Positions 37,636 to 50,400 are shown, counted from the stretch's first letter. The stretch is DNA of 64,000 nucleotides from Lamellibrachia columna (GCA_963662155.1 OY759269.1:22496878-22560877), one strand, 5' to 3'. A program made the numbers and translations. Notes: generated from the letters alone by a model not told the origin.

Positions 37636-38560
37636 AATCTCACTTTAGGACAACACGACAAATTCGATGAACAAACCTCATCTCGGCTTCGATCCCACAG
37701 TTCACGTGGAACTGGAAGACGGTCGGTGGAGTACAGCTCGTGGCGGCCGACGTGGCAGTTCTCGACAAATCGCTCCTCAGCACTACTTTGTTAACGAGCC
37801 GCCAGCTGAGGAAAACCTCACATGGCTAGGGCAGACAGCTTGTTCGCCTTCGTCTCTTCCTGACTGGCTATTGGAACACGACCCTAACAGAGAGCTCGCC
37901 TGCCGGTTCCACATCGTGTTCGCGTTGTCTGTCGTCAAATTAATTCACGTCGGCTTCCCGTTCGCTAGCGAGAAAATATTATAGCCGATTGTCATCGGGG
38001 CATTGGTAGTGAATGCATCGTCATTTGTTTGTTGTCTGTCGGTATGAAACAGTTATTTCCACCTATCTGCTACCTTGTATGCACAACATTCATGAACGTC
38101 ACGGGCACTCTGTGCTTCTTCCTCATCCAGTTTGTCACTGTCGTCGTAGTAACGGACCTTTTCTTGCGCATTGTGCGTCGCCACCATAACAACATCGGCG
38201 TCTTCACCAGGGGCGTCGCCGGTGCACCGACTACCGCTGCCGCCTCCGCCGTTTCCAAATACGTCCAGAAAGGCCGTGCGTGCGTACGTACGTTCGTCAC
38301 GTCGTGGCGGCTTTCTCTTGATGCAGGCTCCGCTCTACTTCGACATGTTAGTTCATATCATCTGCCAGTGTCTGCTGTAAGAATCGGTCTACGTGTATGC
38401 CAGCCATCCGACTAATATGAACTATGTCGGCAACGTGTTCATGTACGTCATCGTGGAGCAACGATTCCGCAAGGCAGCCGTACAACTACTGTCCTTTGGC
38501 AGCTACTGGCAGGCGGCCTTACGCCACTTGTTTGTATCTGGTATTTTTTATTTACTCAGT
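37636..38560 (+). pseudogene. Rhodopsin-like GPCR pseudogene (copy 2)
   Basis: Plus-strand counterpart of the intact minus-strand receptor. Recognisable pieces in changing frames are KTVGGVQLVAADVAVL (TM1), LFLTGYWNTT, ELACRFHIVFA (TM3 start) and SVVKLIHVGFPFASEKIL, which ends in TAG near 37982. Then come FFLIQFVTVVVVTDLFLRIV (TM5), VRTFVT, and NVFMYVIVEQRFRKAAVQLL (TM7 to helix 8). A deletion of about twelve codons precedes SVVK. The stop, deletion and frameshifts make it non-functional. Confidence 0.9.
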
Positions 38561-38659
38561 CTTCAAAATTACGACTGACTGTCAATGCTTCTGATCCGTA
38601 GGATGCTCTCAACACAAGTTTTTAAGAACGCCAGTTTGGCATACGCCCAAGGACAGGCT

Positions 38660-38766
38660 TAGTTGTGTCGTCAACGGGTTTATATACTTCATCATGGAGC
38701 CGCGAGTCTGCAAGGTCGCTATGCAACTACTGTCCGTTGGACGCCACGGACAGGCGAACTGACTCA
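38660..38766 (+). pseudogene. GPCR C-terminal fragment (copy 3)
   Basis: A short frame reads GFIYFIMEPRVCKVAMQLLS and then VGRHGQAN and a stop. It aligns with TM7 to the C-terminus of the intact receptor, placed about 200 bases behind copy 2. It marks a further, almost lost duplicate. Confidence 0.8.
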
Positions 38767-38769
38767 CAT

Positions 38770-41028
38770 TAAATGGGTATTTACAATAAAGCAACGGCTA
38801 AATATCATATAAGACATGGACTTTTACTGTACATGTTCGTCTACTGTGGGACTATTGGTCTTAATGTCGTTATTATTGTTACTAACTATGATGTTGTCAT
38901 CGTCGTAACTGATGATAAACTGAAATAAAAACAGTCTAACGGTGTGCAATATTAAAATAATTGTGAAAAACGTGCTTGATGAGAGCCACCTTGAAGTGCC
39001 CAACACTCGTACATTGGCACAGTGCGGTGGCAGTTGGTTCCATGCTTTTGGAGCTGCACAAGGAAATATCGTCCGCAGTTTTTAATGCGAGAAGTAGGTT
39101 GGAGGTGGCAGTAATGAAAAGTAAGGACACGTGACGGTATGAAGCAAGGTCTTTAACGTGATGTGGCGCAGCACCAAAAACATCAGTGTGACGTGGTCGC
39201 GTTTAAAGCGAGACGTTAGGCCAATTACCTTTTGACTAACAAGTCAGAAGCACCGAGTTGTAGGGTTCAGCCTACAGTTACATTTCCCATTGGTGGCCAT
39301 GTTAACGTTTTGCATGATTATAAGAAAACGTGATCATAAAAAAGTCTAAACGTTTTTATCAGCCGCTATCATCGTCCCACTGACATCCTGGTCGAGTTTT
39401 GTTAAAATTATATATTTGTAACTCTTATAATATGCCTGTATGTGCGATACCCCTCAATGTTTACCAATATTTGCCCGAATTACGGCGCACACGTGTCTAG
39501 TAGCCTAAAAAAATCACAAATATCCTTCCGCCTAATAAAATCATCTAAAAATCCACCATTTCACGCTCAACAGCTTCTACCAGCAAACCTGGCAATGTCC
39601 CTACTCAAATGCACTTATGTCAGATTGTATGAATTTTTAAAAACTTCCTACATCCAAACTTACTATGTCCTACATTCGTCTGTAACACACAAGGAAGTTT
39701 AACTGAGGCATGACCCCTGTAATCAAACCTCAGTGTTTATCAGATGTGCCACAATGTGCAATGCTTAATCCAATACTGTTTCACTGCATGTTTGTGAGAT
39801 GCCATCATCAGACATTCCATTGTAGCTGTTTGCAGAGTATGCTAAATGTTTTAAAACATAACGTGTAAGAGATAAACAAAACTTCTCCGGTCCGTAATGT
39901 CGTAGAAGCTTCCAAATGGTCTACCTGTCAAGGCTACCGAACACAGTACTAGATATTACTTCCGAGTTATTGTGTTATATCTTGTATCAATATAAGCGAT
40001 GTTTAAAATTGTTCTGTATAAGCTGAGAACATTTACTCATAACTGAAGATGAGAGTCAATTTCATTGGTAACCAGAATCCTGGTAACCAATCAAGTGCGT
40101 CACAGTGGAAAGAAGTGTGTGATTCCCGGTTCTCGCGCGTGCGATAAACAGTGGCGCCACATTTATATACATCCTCTCAAATCTTAAGATAATGTGTAAC
40201 AGGTTATGTAACAAACAGAGATTGAATATCTGCCACCGATGCCATTTGGTAATGTTATGGTAATTGAAGCTGATGATGCAGTATTCTGTTCTATGCGGAC
40301 GGAGGTTGCATTGGTTCGTATGAAACTTATTGGTATTGGCTGTTTATAATTAACTTATCTGACAGTGTACTGTGGGTGATAATATATGATGGAATCAGTA
40401 TATTATGTACGGTGTGTAGGCATGCGGATAGTTGGTGGATGGGACACCATACTCTTACTTTGCCTGTTGCACCACGCGCAATGTGCATTCTGACCCAAGG
40501 GCCATGTTCACGATAAATCAAGCTTGATTCAACTAATGCTTGACACGTTTAACTTATAAATGTCGGCAGTACACGTATATTAGGCTGCACGTACAGCGAA
40601 AAGAACCTTCTTACTTCTATAGATATAAGATGTCGAGTGAAAGACATAAGGGGCTTTTAATATTAAGATTTATTTTCCATTTAACACTCCACGTATACAA
40701 CAACATCATGTCAATGTGCAACAATCTGCATTCGGTCGTTTCGACCTGTTATTTTCCGAAGCCACACTTAGTATCATCTACAAAAACAGCCTTGCCACAT
40801 CATACTGATTTCCCGTGTGCGATACGAATTTGTGAGAGCTTGGTTGGTATACGGCCGTATCCTCTTTTTATACGAATTGGTTTAACATTTTTTTATGTAT
40901 GTACGTTCTTAGCCCGAGAGATGACGCACTCGATCGGAATTGCAATCATATAGGCCGATTAACCAGTGAAAACAAAGATGCCAACTTTATGCAGAATTTC
41001 AAGTTATCTAAAGCAAAATTTCGACTTA
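38770..41028. other. Intergenic, with one dispersed repeat copy
   Basis: Repeat E copy 2 occupies about 40090-40232 (matches 33930-34062). Short frames at 39442-39702 and 40540-40953 show no motif I recognise. No exon is supported. Confidence 0.5.
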
Positions 41029-41520
41029 GTTAAAGGTCCCTCCTCAATTCGATAATTTCGCTAGTTTCATTTCAAATTGATTTTGCGAAAAATCAAGCCT
41101 ACCTATTATCCGCGGCAACATGTTAGACCATTTATGCAACTTTGATATGTAGTTTTTGAGAAATCATCAGACAAACTATTACATTACTTAATGTTTGATC
41201 AAGCATTAGGTCAAGTGAAAATGGAAACGATGAAAACTCAGAAATTTCACCCTTTATGAAATTTCGTAACTTTGTCATGTGATCGGCGAGAGGATGGAAG
41301 TAACGTCCATGATCGGCACTGACCTGCACAGTGTTTACTATTTTGGATATTCACTATTTTGAGTCTTACCAGATCTAACGACTGAAGTTAACTCCTTCGT
41401 TGATTTGGACAAAAATACGCATTTTATCATTCAATCGACTGTAGATGTCACTTACACTATTCACACACTACATATTTGGACACGAATGAACCGGATTTGC
41501 GATAGGCTAAATCAGTTGAG
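41029..41520 (+). repeat. Dispersed repeat R, complete copy
   Basis: About 490 bases beginning AGGTCCCTCCTCAATTCG. The same sequence appears at 47880-48278 and, after a LINE insertion, at 50145-50225. Non-coding. Confidence 0.85.
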
Positions 41521-41524
41521 TTTA

Positions 41525-41850
41525 GAGTTTTAAGCCCTGCACGAACTAATATAAGTTAGTAATAATAATAATAATAATAATAAGGCTTTATTACGCACAC
41601 TAACAAACCTTATTATTAAAATTACAAACGTATTACTAACTTATTACTACTAAGTAATCATACATACAATCTGCTACGCGCACATTTGTTTTAATAAACG
41701 CATACATTATGCCAGATGGGGCAAAACGTGCGTGTTACTCCCAACTAAAAGTCCCCATGGACTACACCACTAAACGTTACACAATTAAACCCTGTTTACT
41801 GTTACTGTTACAAACATTGCCATATTATTAACACAGTTTTACTTTTAAAG
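41525..41850 (+). repeat. Dispersed repeat D, diverged copy 3
   Basis: Shares TAATATAA...TAATAATAATAAGG.TTTATTAC and the later CCCCATG.ACTA.A.CAC blocks with 33490-33720. Confidence 0.65.
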
Positions 41851-42280
41851 CGGTGCTACACTCACCGTAACGAACAATTAATACGACGCACGCGTCGTCA
41901 TATATATTAAATAACGATGACAACATCATAGTTAGTGACAATAACAACAACATTAAACACAGTAGTAGATACAGATCAAGAATCCCAAAGTGCGAAAAGT
42001 GTCCATTGGTGAAAATGTTCGTCAAGTTGAGAAATAAATTAATAAAAACATTTTCTTTAAACTATTGAAGTTAATTTACGTTCAACGTTTCAACCACCAC
42101 CGGTTGCCTCTTGAACTGAATTCTGGGATTTATTAATTCTACTACGCGTCAGATGATTGGCAAGCTGGCTGTCCCATATGTGATTGCGTACCAAACTACA
42201 ATAGTTGTGTGAAGAAGAAAATGTATATTGGGTAAGTGTCCACGTCTTGATTTCGCCGTTGCCTTGATGTAAATACCCGT

Positions 42281-43267
42281 CTAATGCGAGAGACTAGCGT
42301 CCGCCTGTCCGTAGCAGCCACCAGACAGTAGTTGTGTAGCGGCCTTGCGGAATCGCGTCTCCATGATGAAGTATATAAACACGTTGACGACACAGTTCAT
42401 ATTAAACGGATATGTTGCGTACTCGAAAACCAGTTCATATGGGAGACAATTGCAGATGTTGTGGGTCAACGTGGCGAGGTAGAGCGGAGCCTGCAGCAGA
42501 AGAAACGCAGTCACGACGACGACGAACGTACGCACGGCCTTCCACGACGAGTTGGCCCCGGTGTCGGTAGCGGCGGTGTTCGGGGCTCCGGCGATGCCCA
42601 CGGTCAAGACGCCGATGCTCCTATGGTGACGATGCACGATGCGCAGGACGAGGCCCGTTGCTACGACGACAGTGACAAACTGGACGAGGAAGAAGCATAT
42701 TATGTTCATGAAGCTGACGAATATGGTATATATTGGGTAGCAGAGTTGTGGTATGAATTGTTGCATACCTATGTCGAGCAAGATCATTCCGCCATTCCAG
42801 ACGAACGGTGGCAACCAGCAGATCACGACCAATACCCCGATGAACATCGGCTGCAGTATCTTCTCACTAGCGAACGGGAAGCCGACGTGAATGAATTTGA
42901 CGACAGACATGGCGGCCAAGATGCTGTTGGACGCTTGTGAGGAGCTCACGGCGAACACGATGTGGAACCGGCAGGCGAGCTCTCCGAAAGGGTACAAGCC
43001 CGCAGTCGTGTTCCAATAGCCGGTGAGGAAGAGCGCGGAGGCGAATACGCTGTCCGCCATAGCCAGATTAGCCAACAAAATGTTGTTCGGGTTTTTCCTC
43101 AGCTGGCGGTTCGACAACAAAGTGGTGCCAACGAGAGTGTTGCCGAGAAATGCGACTGAAGCCATCACGATCTGCAAACCACCGATCGTCCTCCAGAAAG
43201 TCAGACTCACCGGCATTGATGCCAAGATTTCTTTCGTCAAATTGGCGTTTGTCGAATCCGCCATCAT
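42281..43267 (-). CDS. Intact intronless rhodopsin-like (class A) GPCR
   Basis: The product is a 328-residue plasma-membrane receptor; its ligand is unknown. Seven hydrophobic segments lie at about residues 31-52, 62-83, 100-121, 140-163, 180-208, 244-268 and 284-303. Class A marks are Asn43 (FLGN, TM1), Asp72 (LAMAD, TM2), the Cys99-Cys176 disulfide pair, Pro261 in TM6 (QAPLY) and a helix-8 FRKA after TM7. A glycosylation sequon is at Asn9. Two signature motifs are altered: VKF at 123-125 stands where DRY is expected, and NVFIY at 295-299 replaces NPxxY. The start is supported by conservation with the pseudogene N-terminus. A TATA box lies about 60 bases upstream. Broken relatives at 34.5 and 37.6 kb indicate a local, rapidly turning-over family, as is known for chemosensory receptors. 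Chemosensory function is inference. Confidence 0.92.
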   Translation of the reverse strand: MMADSTNANLTKEILASMPVSLTFWRTIGGLQIVMASVAFLGNTLVGTTLLSNRQLRKNPNNILLANLAMADSVFASALFLTGYWNTTAGLYPFGELACRFHIVFAVSSSQASNSILAAMSVVKFIHVGFPFASEKILQPMFIGVLVVICWLPPFVWNGGMILLDIGMQQFIPQLCYPIYTIFVSFMNIICFFLVQFVTVVVATGLVLRIVHRHHRSIGVLTVGIAGAPNTAATDTGANSSWKAVRTFVVVVTAFLLLQAPLYLATLTHNICNCLPYELVFEYATYPFNMNCVVNVFIYFIMETRFRKAATQLLSGGCYGQADASLSH

Positions 43268-43325
43268 GGATGTCTAGTATTCAAGAAATGTCCAACTGAC
43301 TTAGTGTGCTATGCTGAGTTGGCAG

Positions 43326-43334
43326 CTTTATATA
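43326..43334 (-). promoter_or_regulatory. TATA box of the GPCR gene
   Basis: TATATAAAG on the minus strand, about 60 bases upstream of the ATG at 43267, leaves room for a start site and a short leader. No intron is needed. Confidence 0.65.
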
Positions 43335-43591
43335 GTTTACCGCTGAGTGATCGTTGTCAATCGAACGACTGCATCTGTATCCTGAGTGAACAGTGAGCAA
43401 ACTCCTCCCACAAGGCGGGTCGACGATTATGTATGGAAACACTTATGATTTGTCCACGTGTGACTTGGTTTCATATGTACCTCGTAGACAGAAGAATAGA
43501 GGGAGCAATTTTGACATAGGTGGTTCCGGTAATAAGAGTGAGCAATCGTGTGTGTTTTGACATAGGTGGTTCCGGTAATAAGAGTGAGCAA

Positions 43592-43735
<144 letters not shown>

Positions 43736-43785
43736 TCTGAAAGATCCTGTGTTTGCGCTGAAGGGAACATGGCCGAATAGTGTGA

Positions 43786-44395
43786 AACAGGTGGATGATA
43801 AATGCTGGTATCTTCTTGATTGCAAGCTGGTGACAATTGTCCAAGCAGCGGCAGCAGTGTGGAACGCACTGCCGTCCAGTGTTTCCTGCAAAACCTCACT
43901 GAACTCATTTAAGTCAGCCTTAAAGACACACTTATTTACTGCCGCGTATGTGTAGCTCAGTGCTGAAACAAAAACTTTGTTTACCATAACTTATTGATGT
44001 TTTATTTTAGTTTATTTTATTTGTTTTATACTTTTTTGCTTAATTAGCTTAGCCACGTTTTTAGCTAACTTATTGATGTGTACATTTATCTTAGTTTATT
44101 TATTATTATATTTTTGGCAATCAAATTAATTTTATTATATGATATGATATATGTTATGCTGCTCCTATATTAACTTTTCTTATGGTCCATGATTATGTTT
44201 ACATGCGCACCGTAATTATTATTATTTTAAAACGAAATAGTATATATAATTTTATCTATGATATAACAAGTATTGTTGTTTTATTACAGCGTATTATGTT
44301 TAATATTGTTTTTGTATATTTTCTGTAAAGCGTTGTGAACTGTATTGGACGTGGCGCTATATAAACTAATAATAATAATTTTTATTATTAAAAGA
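43786..44395 (+). mobile_element. 5'-truncated LINE 3' end
   Basis: The frame ends with AAAVWNALPSSVSCKTSLNSF and then FKSALKTHLFTAAYV and a stop at about 43955. This is the standard C-terminus of CR1/Jockey-group ORF2 (WNxLPxxxR, FKxxLKTHLF). The 3' untranslated region closes with TGTAAAGCGTTGTGAACTG, GGCGCTATATAAA and an (AAT)n tail near 44370-44395, a typical LINE 3' terminus. All upstream RT is absent, as expected from incomplete reverse transcription. It cannot move by itself. Confidence 0.88.
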
Positions 44396-44411
44396 TATGT
44401 AGGCTCGTCGA

Positions 44412-44877
44412 GAATCAATCATATTGTCACACAAGTCACGTCATAGTCGTACTGCACGAGTCTATTGTCGTCCAAGTCACGTCATAGTCGTACTGCACGA
44501 GTCTATTGTCGCCCAAGTCACGTCATAGTCGTACTGCACGAGTCTATTGTCGCCCAAGTCACGTCTATTGTCGCCCAAGTCACGTCATAGTCGTACTGCA
44601 CGAGTCTATTGTCGCCCAAGTCACGTCATAGTCGTACTGCACGAGTCTATTGTCGCCCAAGACACGTCATAGTCGTACTGCACGAGTCTATTGTCGCCCA
44701 AGTCACGTCATAGTCGTACTGCACGAGTCTATTGTCGCCCAAGTCACGTCTATTGTCGCCCAAGTCACGTCATAGTCGTACTGCACGAGTCTATTGTCGC
44801 CCAAGTCACGTCATAGTCGTACTGCACGAGTCTATTGTCGCCCAAGACACGTCATAGTCGTACTGCACGAGTCTATT
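44412..44877 (+). repeat. 41-bp minisatellite leading into an ORF1-like gene
   Basis: The unit TCATAGTCGTACTGCACGAG, then TCTATTGTCGCCCAAGTCACG, is repeated about eleven times. Some units are shortened to the last 20 bases. The array ends 47 bases before the ATG of the ORF1-like frame. Repeats are nearly identical, so the array is young or homogenised. Confidence 0.93.
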
Positions 44878-44923
44878 GCAACTTCAATTTCAACTTTTGC
44901 GTCACAGACAACCAGCAACAACA

Positions 44924-45640
44924 ATGGGCAAATCTAGATCGACTTCCACCACAGGCGAACTTGTAGAACAAATCAAGCTTGCGTTAGGTGACGATGGCGT
45001 AATTGCGACCCTCGCAAACCGGACAGCAACAATGGTTGCTGACAAAATAAACAACAGGCTTGACCATCTAGAAAAGGCGTTGACAGAAAAGGATGCACGA
45101 ATCAACCAACTTGAACAGGCAGTCGATACAGGCATTACAGGCTTTGAAGATGGTGAGCAGCTTGACAAGTTTGTCACTGATTTGTTTGACGACATGGGCC
45201 TGAAGCCAACGACTGCCAATATCAACAGAACCCACAGGATTGGGCCCCGCAACAAACAAACAACATTCACGACAAATAATAGTGTAGTTCAAGGACTACA
45301 AGTCAAAAGACGACTTCCAAAAGGCAAAAAAAACTACTTCGTGCCAAACGACCGAATGTCTTCATTTCGGAAGATCTTACTCAAAAGCGAGCGAGACTCC
45401 TGTATTTATGCGGGACAACACAATGTTCTTGACTATTGGTCCTACGATGGCAGAATCGTCATCAAGGACTTGAATGGCAGAATTAAAACCACCAGTCAGG
45501 ATCGAGGAGGATCTGAAAGGACTGTAATCACGTTGGACATTGACTGCAGTCACAGTGGACAGTTGATATTTGTTATGTCTTACTACGTGTCGGCCTACCA
45601 CATTGCTTTTTCACATATGGACTGCAAACTGCGCCAATAA
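44924..45640 (+). CDS. LINE ORF1-like protein (coiled coil plus nucleic-acid-binding domain)
   Basis: 238 residues from MGKSRSTS (an in-frame ATG 48 bases upstream is also possible). Residues about 35-85 form a predicted coiled coil with heptad-like Leu/Ile spacing (DHLEKALTEKDARINQLEQA). A domain with NRTHRIGPRNKQTT, then KNYFVPNDRMSSFRKILLKS and YWSYDGRIVIKDLNGRI follows. This resembles the RRM/C-terminal part of LINE ORF1 proteins, whose HRIGR and RxxLLxxAR..WxxxGRIxV pattern it shares. Such proteins coat LINE RNA. Part of the RRM strand following HRIGP seems replaced by an unrelated stretch (FTTNNSVVQGLQ), suggesting a small frameshift pair. No ORF2 follows. Confidence 0.7.
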   Translation: MGKSRSTSTTGELVEQIKLALGDDGVIATLANRTATMVADKINNRLDHLEKALTEKDARINQLEQAVDTGITGFEDGEQLDKFVTDLFDDMGLKPTTANINRTHRIGPRNKQTTFTTNNSVVQGLQVKRRLPKGKKNYFVPNDRMSSFRKILLKSERDSCIYAGQHNVLDYWSYDGRIVIKDLNGRIKTTSQDRGGSERTVITLDIDCSHSGQLIFVMSYYVSAYHIAFSHMDCKLRQ

Positions 45641-46081
45641 CATTTGTGGACTGATTCATTGACATATTTATGATCTACACATGGTTCGTGTTTTATTTAA
45701 TTGCTTGCTTACACCTTAGTGTTATGTTAAATTGTTATTCTAACTAACTCACTTCAGTTTGATAGCTGTCACACAATATTATAAACATCCTTGTAAATGT
45801 TATATGTAATTATAGAAGCATTATTGTGTACCGTACTAATGTGTACTACATACATAGAGTTACATCATTAATCACCCCTCTATAAACAAGAGCGACAAGC
45901 CAGCTCACTGCAGTGAAGCGGGTGTGGACCACTGGCCGGCATTTCATTGCACGGCAGGAACAGTTGCATCCACTGCAAGACACATAGGGTAGTACTGTTT
46001 ATAGTGTGAACATAGCATGTTAAAAATAGTTGTCTAACATATGTAAGTAAGTAAGTGAGTAAGTAAGTGAGTAAGTAAGTT
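45641..46081 (+). repeat. Candidate 3' region of the ORF1-only element with (TAAG)n tail
   Basis: A non-coding stretch ends in a run of GTAA/GTGA tetramers at 46042-46081. The LINE at 52.3 kb also ends in TAAGTAAGTAAG, so this may be the 3' tail of a LINE-mobilised element running from the minisatellite to here. That is inference. Confidence 0.45.
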
Positions 46082-46395
46082 AATGTATTTCCTCCTCACC
46101 ATCATCATTTACAATATAAGGCAAACAAAAGCAATGAAGATGAGGTGGCTACCAGATAATTATAAACTAGTAGCCAGTGACGATGACACCAGGAACCAAT
46201 TAACTTGAAGATTTGTCATTGTAATTTGTTCTTAATGGGGCATGGCCACCAGACTGATAAATAATTTGGGTGAGGGTGGTCCCAGCAGTTGTGTTATAAG
46301 TGTGGGCAGTTGGGTTGTTCATACATGCATTAGTGTTAAACTCTTCAAGACAAACATCTTGGAGGCTTGCTGGAGAAAGTTGTGGGACAACGAAT

Positions 46396-46468
46396 ATGGT
46401 TATTTCCTGTGTAGCTTACAGCTGTACGAATCAACAGAAGACAGGATCTAACATCTCGTTATTTTCAG
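46396..46468 (+). CDS. Probable first exon of a THAP-domain protein
   Basis: The exon starts MVISCVAYSCTNQQKTGS and continues NISLFS before a GTAATT splice donor at 46469. THAP zinc-binding domains begin M-x-x-x-C-x-A-x-x-C-x-N and then SxxxF. The two cysteines, the aromatic between them and the following Asn fit this well. The length (24 codons) matches the usual first exon of THAP genes. The second half of the domain (FP...W...CxxHF) was not found before 50 kb, so the gene may have a distant second exon or be broken. THAP proteins bind DNA and occur as host regulators and as P-element transposases. Confidence 0.55.
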
Positions 46469-46469
46469 G

Positions 46470-47878
46470 TAATTTATGTTGCAAATGTTTGTGCTGTGTT
46501 AGTGTATATGTGAATGAATGTAACAGTTTCGAAAATGTTCTGAAATATCAATATATTACAGATACGTTTGTTTTTCTTGGGGGAGCGTAGTCAGCGTACA
46601 TTACGTGTTTCCCAGTAGTCACATTGATTGGGTGCAACATAAAATGTTATAGGGGTAGGATTCAGTTTTATAAATAATGTGTGCGTGCGTGTATGCATAT
46701 TTGGTCGTCGTTTGCCTTTTCTTCGTTGTATGAACCACTATCATGTAACTCATTCTGTACACATTGCAACATTCATTGCATTCTATGCATTTGTTTGACA
46801 AACCATGTGAAAGGTTGCCTACTAAAACAATTGACAGCTTAAATGAGAGAGCACATTTCTTTACATGAGGCGTGTCCTTGGGCAAGTTGGCCAGATAACA
46901 TTCGAGAGATCTTGATCTGCAGGTGGAAATAGCTGTGATGGAGCAGCTGGAGAATGTGTTAGAAGATGGGAAAAGAATATTTTTTGGACCTTAGAGAAGA
47001 ATGTCTAACAGGGCTTAATGAGATGTTGGCCTCTTGCAGTCATTATCTAATACATGTATAGAGCACTTCAGAAAGTTCAGTTTCGATCATGTTTAGTGGT
47101 GCTACTGTTATAGTTAATATGTTATGATATTTGATATAGAAGGTGCATGGATAGATTGTGCATGTAATAAGGTATTAGGTATATTTAGCTATATAGTAAT
47201 AATCTCTTATTAGTACTGTATATCTATAGATATATGATGAAGACTGGGTGCTGTACATTATAAACACTGGGCCTCCAGTGGGTTCTTGCCGTGCAGTAGT
47301 ATGAATGTCACTGGTCCATGCCAGCATCATTTTATCAAGTGTCAACTGATAAGAGCTTAGCGGTCTTGTTTTACTAACGGGTGTTCTATTTATGTCTATG
47401 ACTACATATCAGTCCCATGAACCATGCAGTTATCTAACATACGCAAGGAGATGAACATTATTAAGGAAATTGTAACGCTGCAGTGTGGAATATAGATCCA
47501 GATTATAATTTGCTTACAACACATAACTATGCAAATACTAAATATTATCTTGAGAACGACATTAATGACGTTATAAAAAGAAATAATCTCAGTGAGGAAG
47601 AGTTCTCTCTCAATAATGCAACCGAGACAAATATGTTATAATGTGGCTGATCAACGCGATTGTTGTTTACGAGGTGTTACGTCATTGCAATTGTGCATTA
47701 ATTTGAAACAAAGAAAAATGTACGTTATTTTGTTCCTATGCACATTTTCATGGCAAACACTATCCACAATTACATGCAATTGAAATTGAGATATTTATTG
47801 ACAAAAAATCAAAATGTAGTTTGTGGCAGTGGCACAGACAGAAATAGAACACCCGTTAGTAAAACTATAGGGGGATGA
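46470..47878. other. No gene recognised
   Basis: Either the intron following the THAP-like exon or intergenic sequence. Short frames lack motifs. Confidence 0.45.
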
Positions 47879-47879
47879 T

Positions 47880-48278
47880 TAAAGGTCCTCCTTTGCTAGT
47901 CTCATTTCGAATTAATTTTGCGAAAAACCAAACCTACCTAGTATCCACTGCAATATGCATGGTAGCTCGTTTGCTAGCAACTTTTGTATGTATTTTTTTG
48001 TGAAATCATCAGACAAACTATTAAATTACTTAATATGCTTGTTCAAGCATTACGTCAAGTGAAAATCGAAATGCTGAAAAATCACGATTTTCACCCTTGG
48101 TGAAATTTCGTAACTTTGTCGTGTGATCTGCGAGATGATTGAAGACACACCCATTATCGGCAATGACTCGCACATTGCTTACCATTTTGGATATCCGCTA
48201 TTTTGATCCTTACCAGATCTAACGACTGAAGTCAATTCTTTCGATGATTAAAAAAACAATAGGCATTTTTTAATTAAA
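47880..48278 (+). repeat. Dispersed repeat R, left half of an interrupted copy
   Basis: Matches 41035-41440. It breaks at about 48278, where the pentanucleotide tail of a minus-strand LINE begins. The missing end resumes at 50145. Confidence 0.85.
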
Positions 48279-48282
48279 CAAA

Positions 48283-50140
<1,858 letters not shown>

Positions 50141-50144
50141 CGCA

Positions 50145-50225
50145 CATTACTTAATTTAGTCACACACTACACATATGGACATAAATTAATTGGATTCGCG
50201 ATGGGCTGAACCATTTGAGGAAGCA
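50145..50225 (+). repeat. Dispersed repeat R, right end of the interrupted copy
   Basis: Matches 41450-41520 (TCACACACTACATAT.TGGACA and following). With 47880-48278 it reconstitutes one repeat R split by the LINE. Confidence 0.75.
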
Positions 50226-50361
50226 GCTTTAATTATGTAACTCTGGGCAGTTATGAAATCGTGAGTGACTTACATTACATTCACTATGTGGCGCCACTGG
50301 TTGGGAGTTTGGTTTGGTTTCCACGTAAATAGACGCGGTAGACATTCCTGAAGCGTAAACG
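50226..50361 (+). promoter_or_regulatory. Immediate upstream region of IFT22
   Basis: This short stretch lies between the end of repeat R and the IFT22 start codon and must include at least part of the leader. No TATA box is visible. GC content is moderate. No convincing RFX X-box was found. Confidence 0.4.
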
Positions 50362-50400
50362 ATGTTCAAGGCAAAGGTCCTCGTTGTAGGACCATGCAAG
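50362..50400 (+). CDS. IFT22: IFT22 exon 1 (coding part)
   Basis: Thirteen codons, [13 protein letters not shown], giving the first strand and the start of the P-loop. The donor is AAG^GTTTGT, phase 0. The start codon is the only in-frame ATG and fits the family N-terminus (MLKAKILFVGPCE in human). Confidence 0.9.

Noticed and set aside
42332..42940. 202-residue plus-strand frame
   Set aside because: Antisense to the intact GPCR, with acidic low-information composition explained by the complementary coding bias.
44412..44877. CRISPR-like array
   Set aside because: Units are contiguous tandem repeats without unique spacers, and the genome is eukaryotic. The same applies to the arrays at 22.0, 23.85 and 60 kb.
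50290..50345. RFX X-box upstream of IFT22 (GTTTCCACGTAAAT)
   Set aside because: Only the left half-site fits the consensus; the right half does not match RGYAAC or a close variant.
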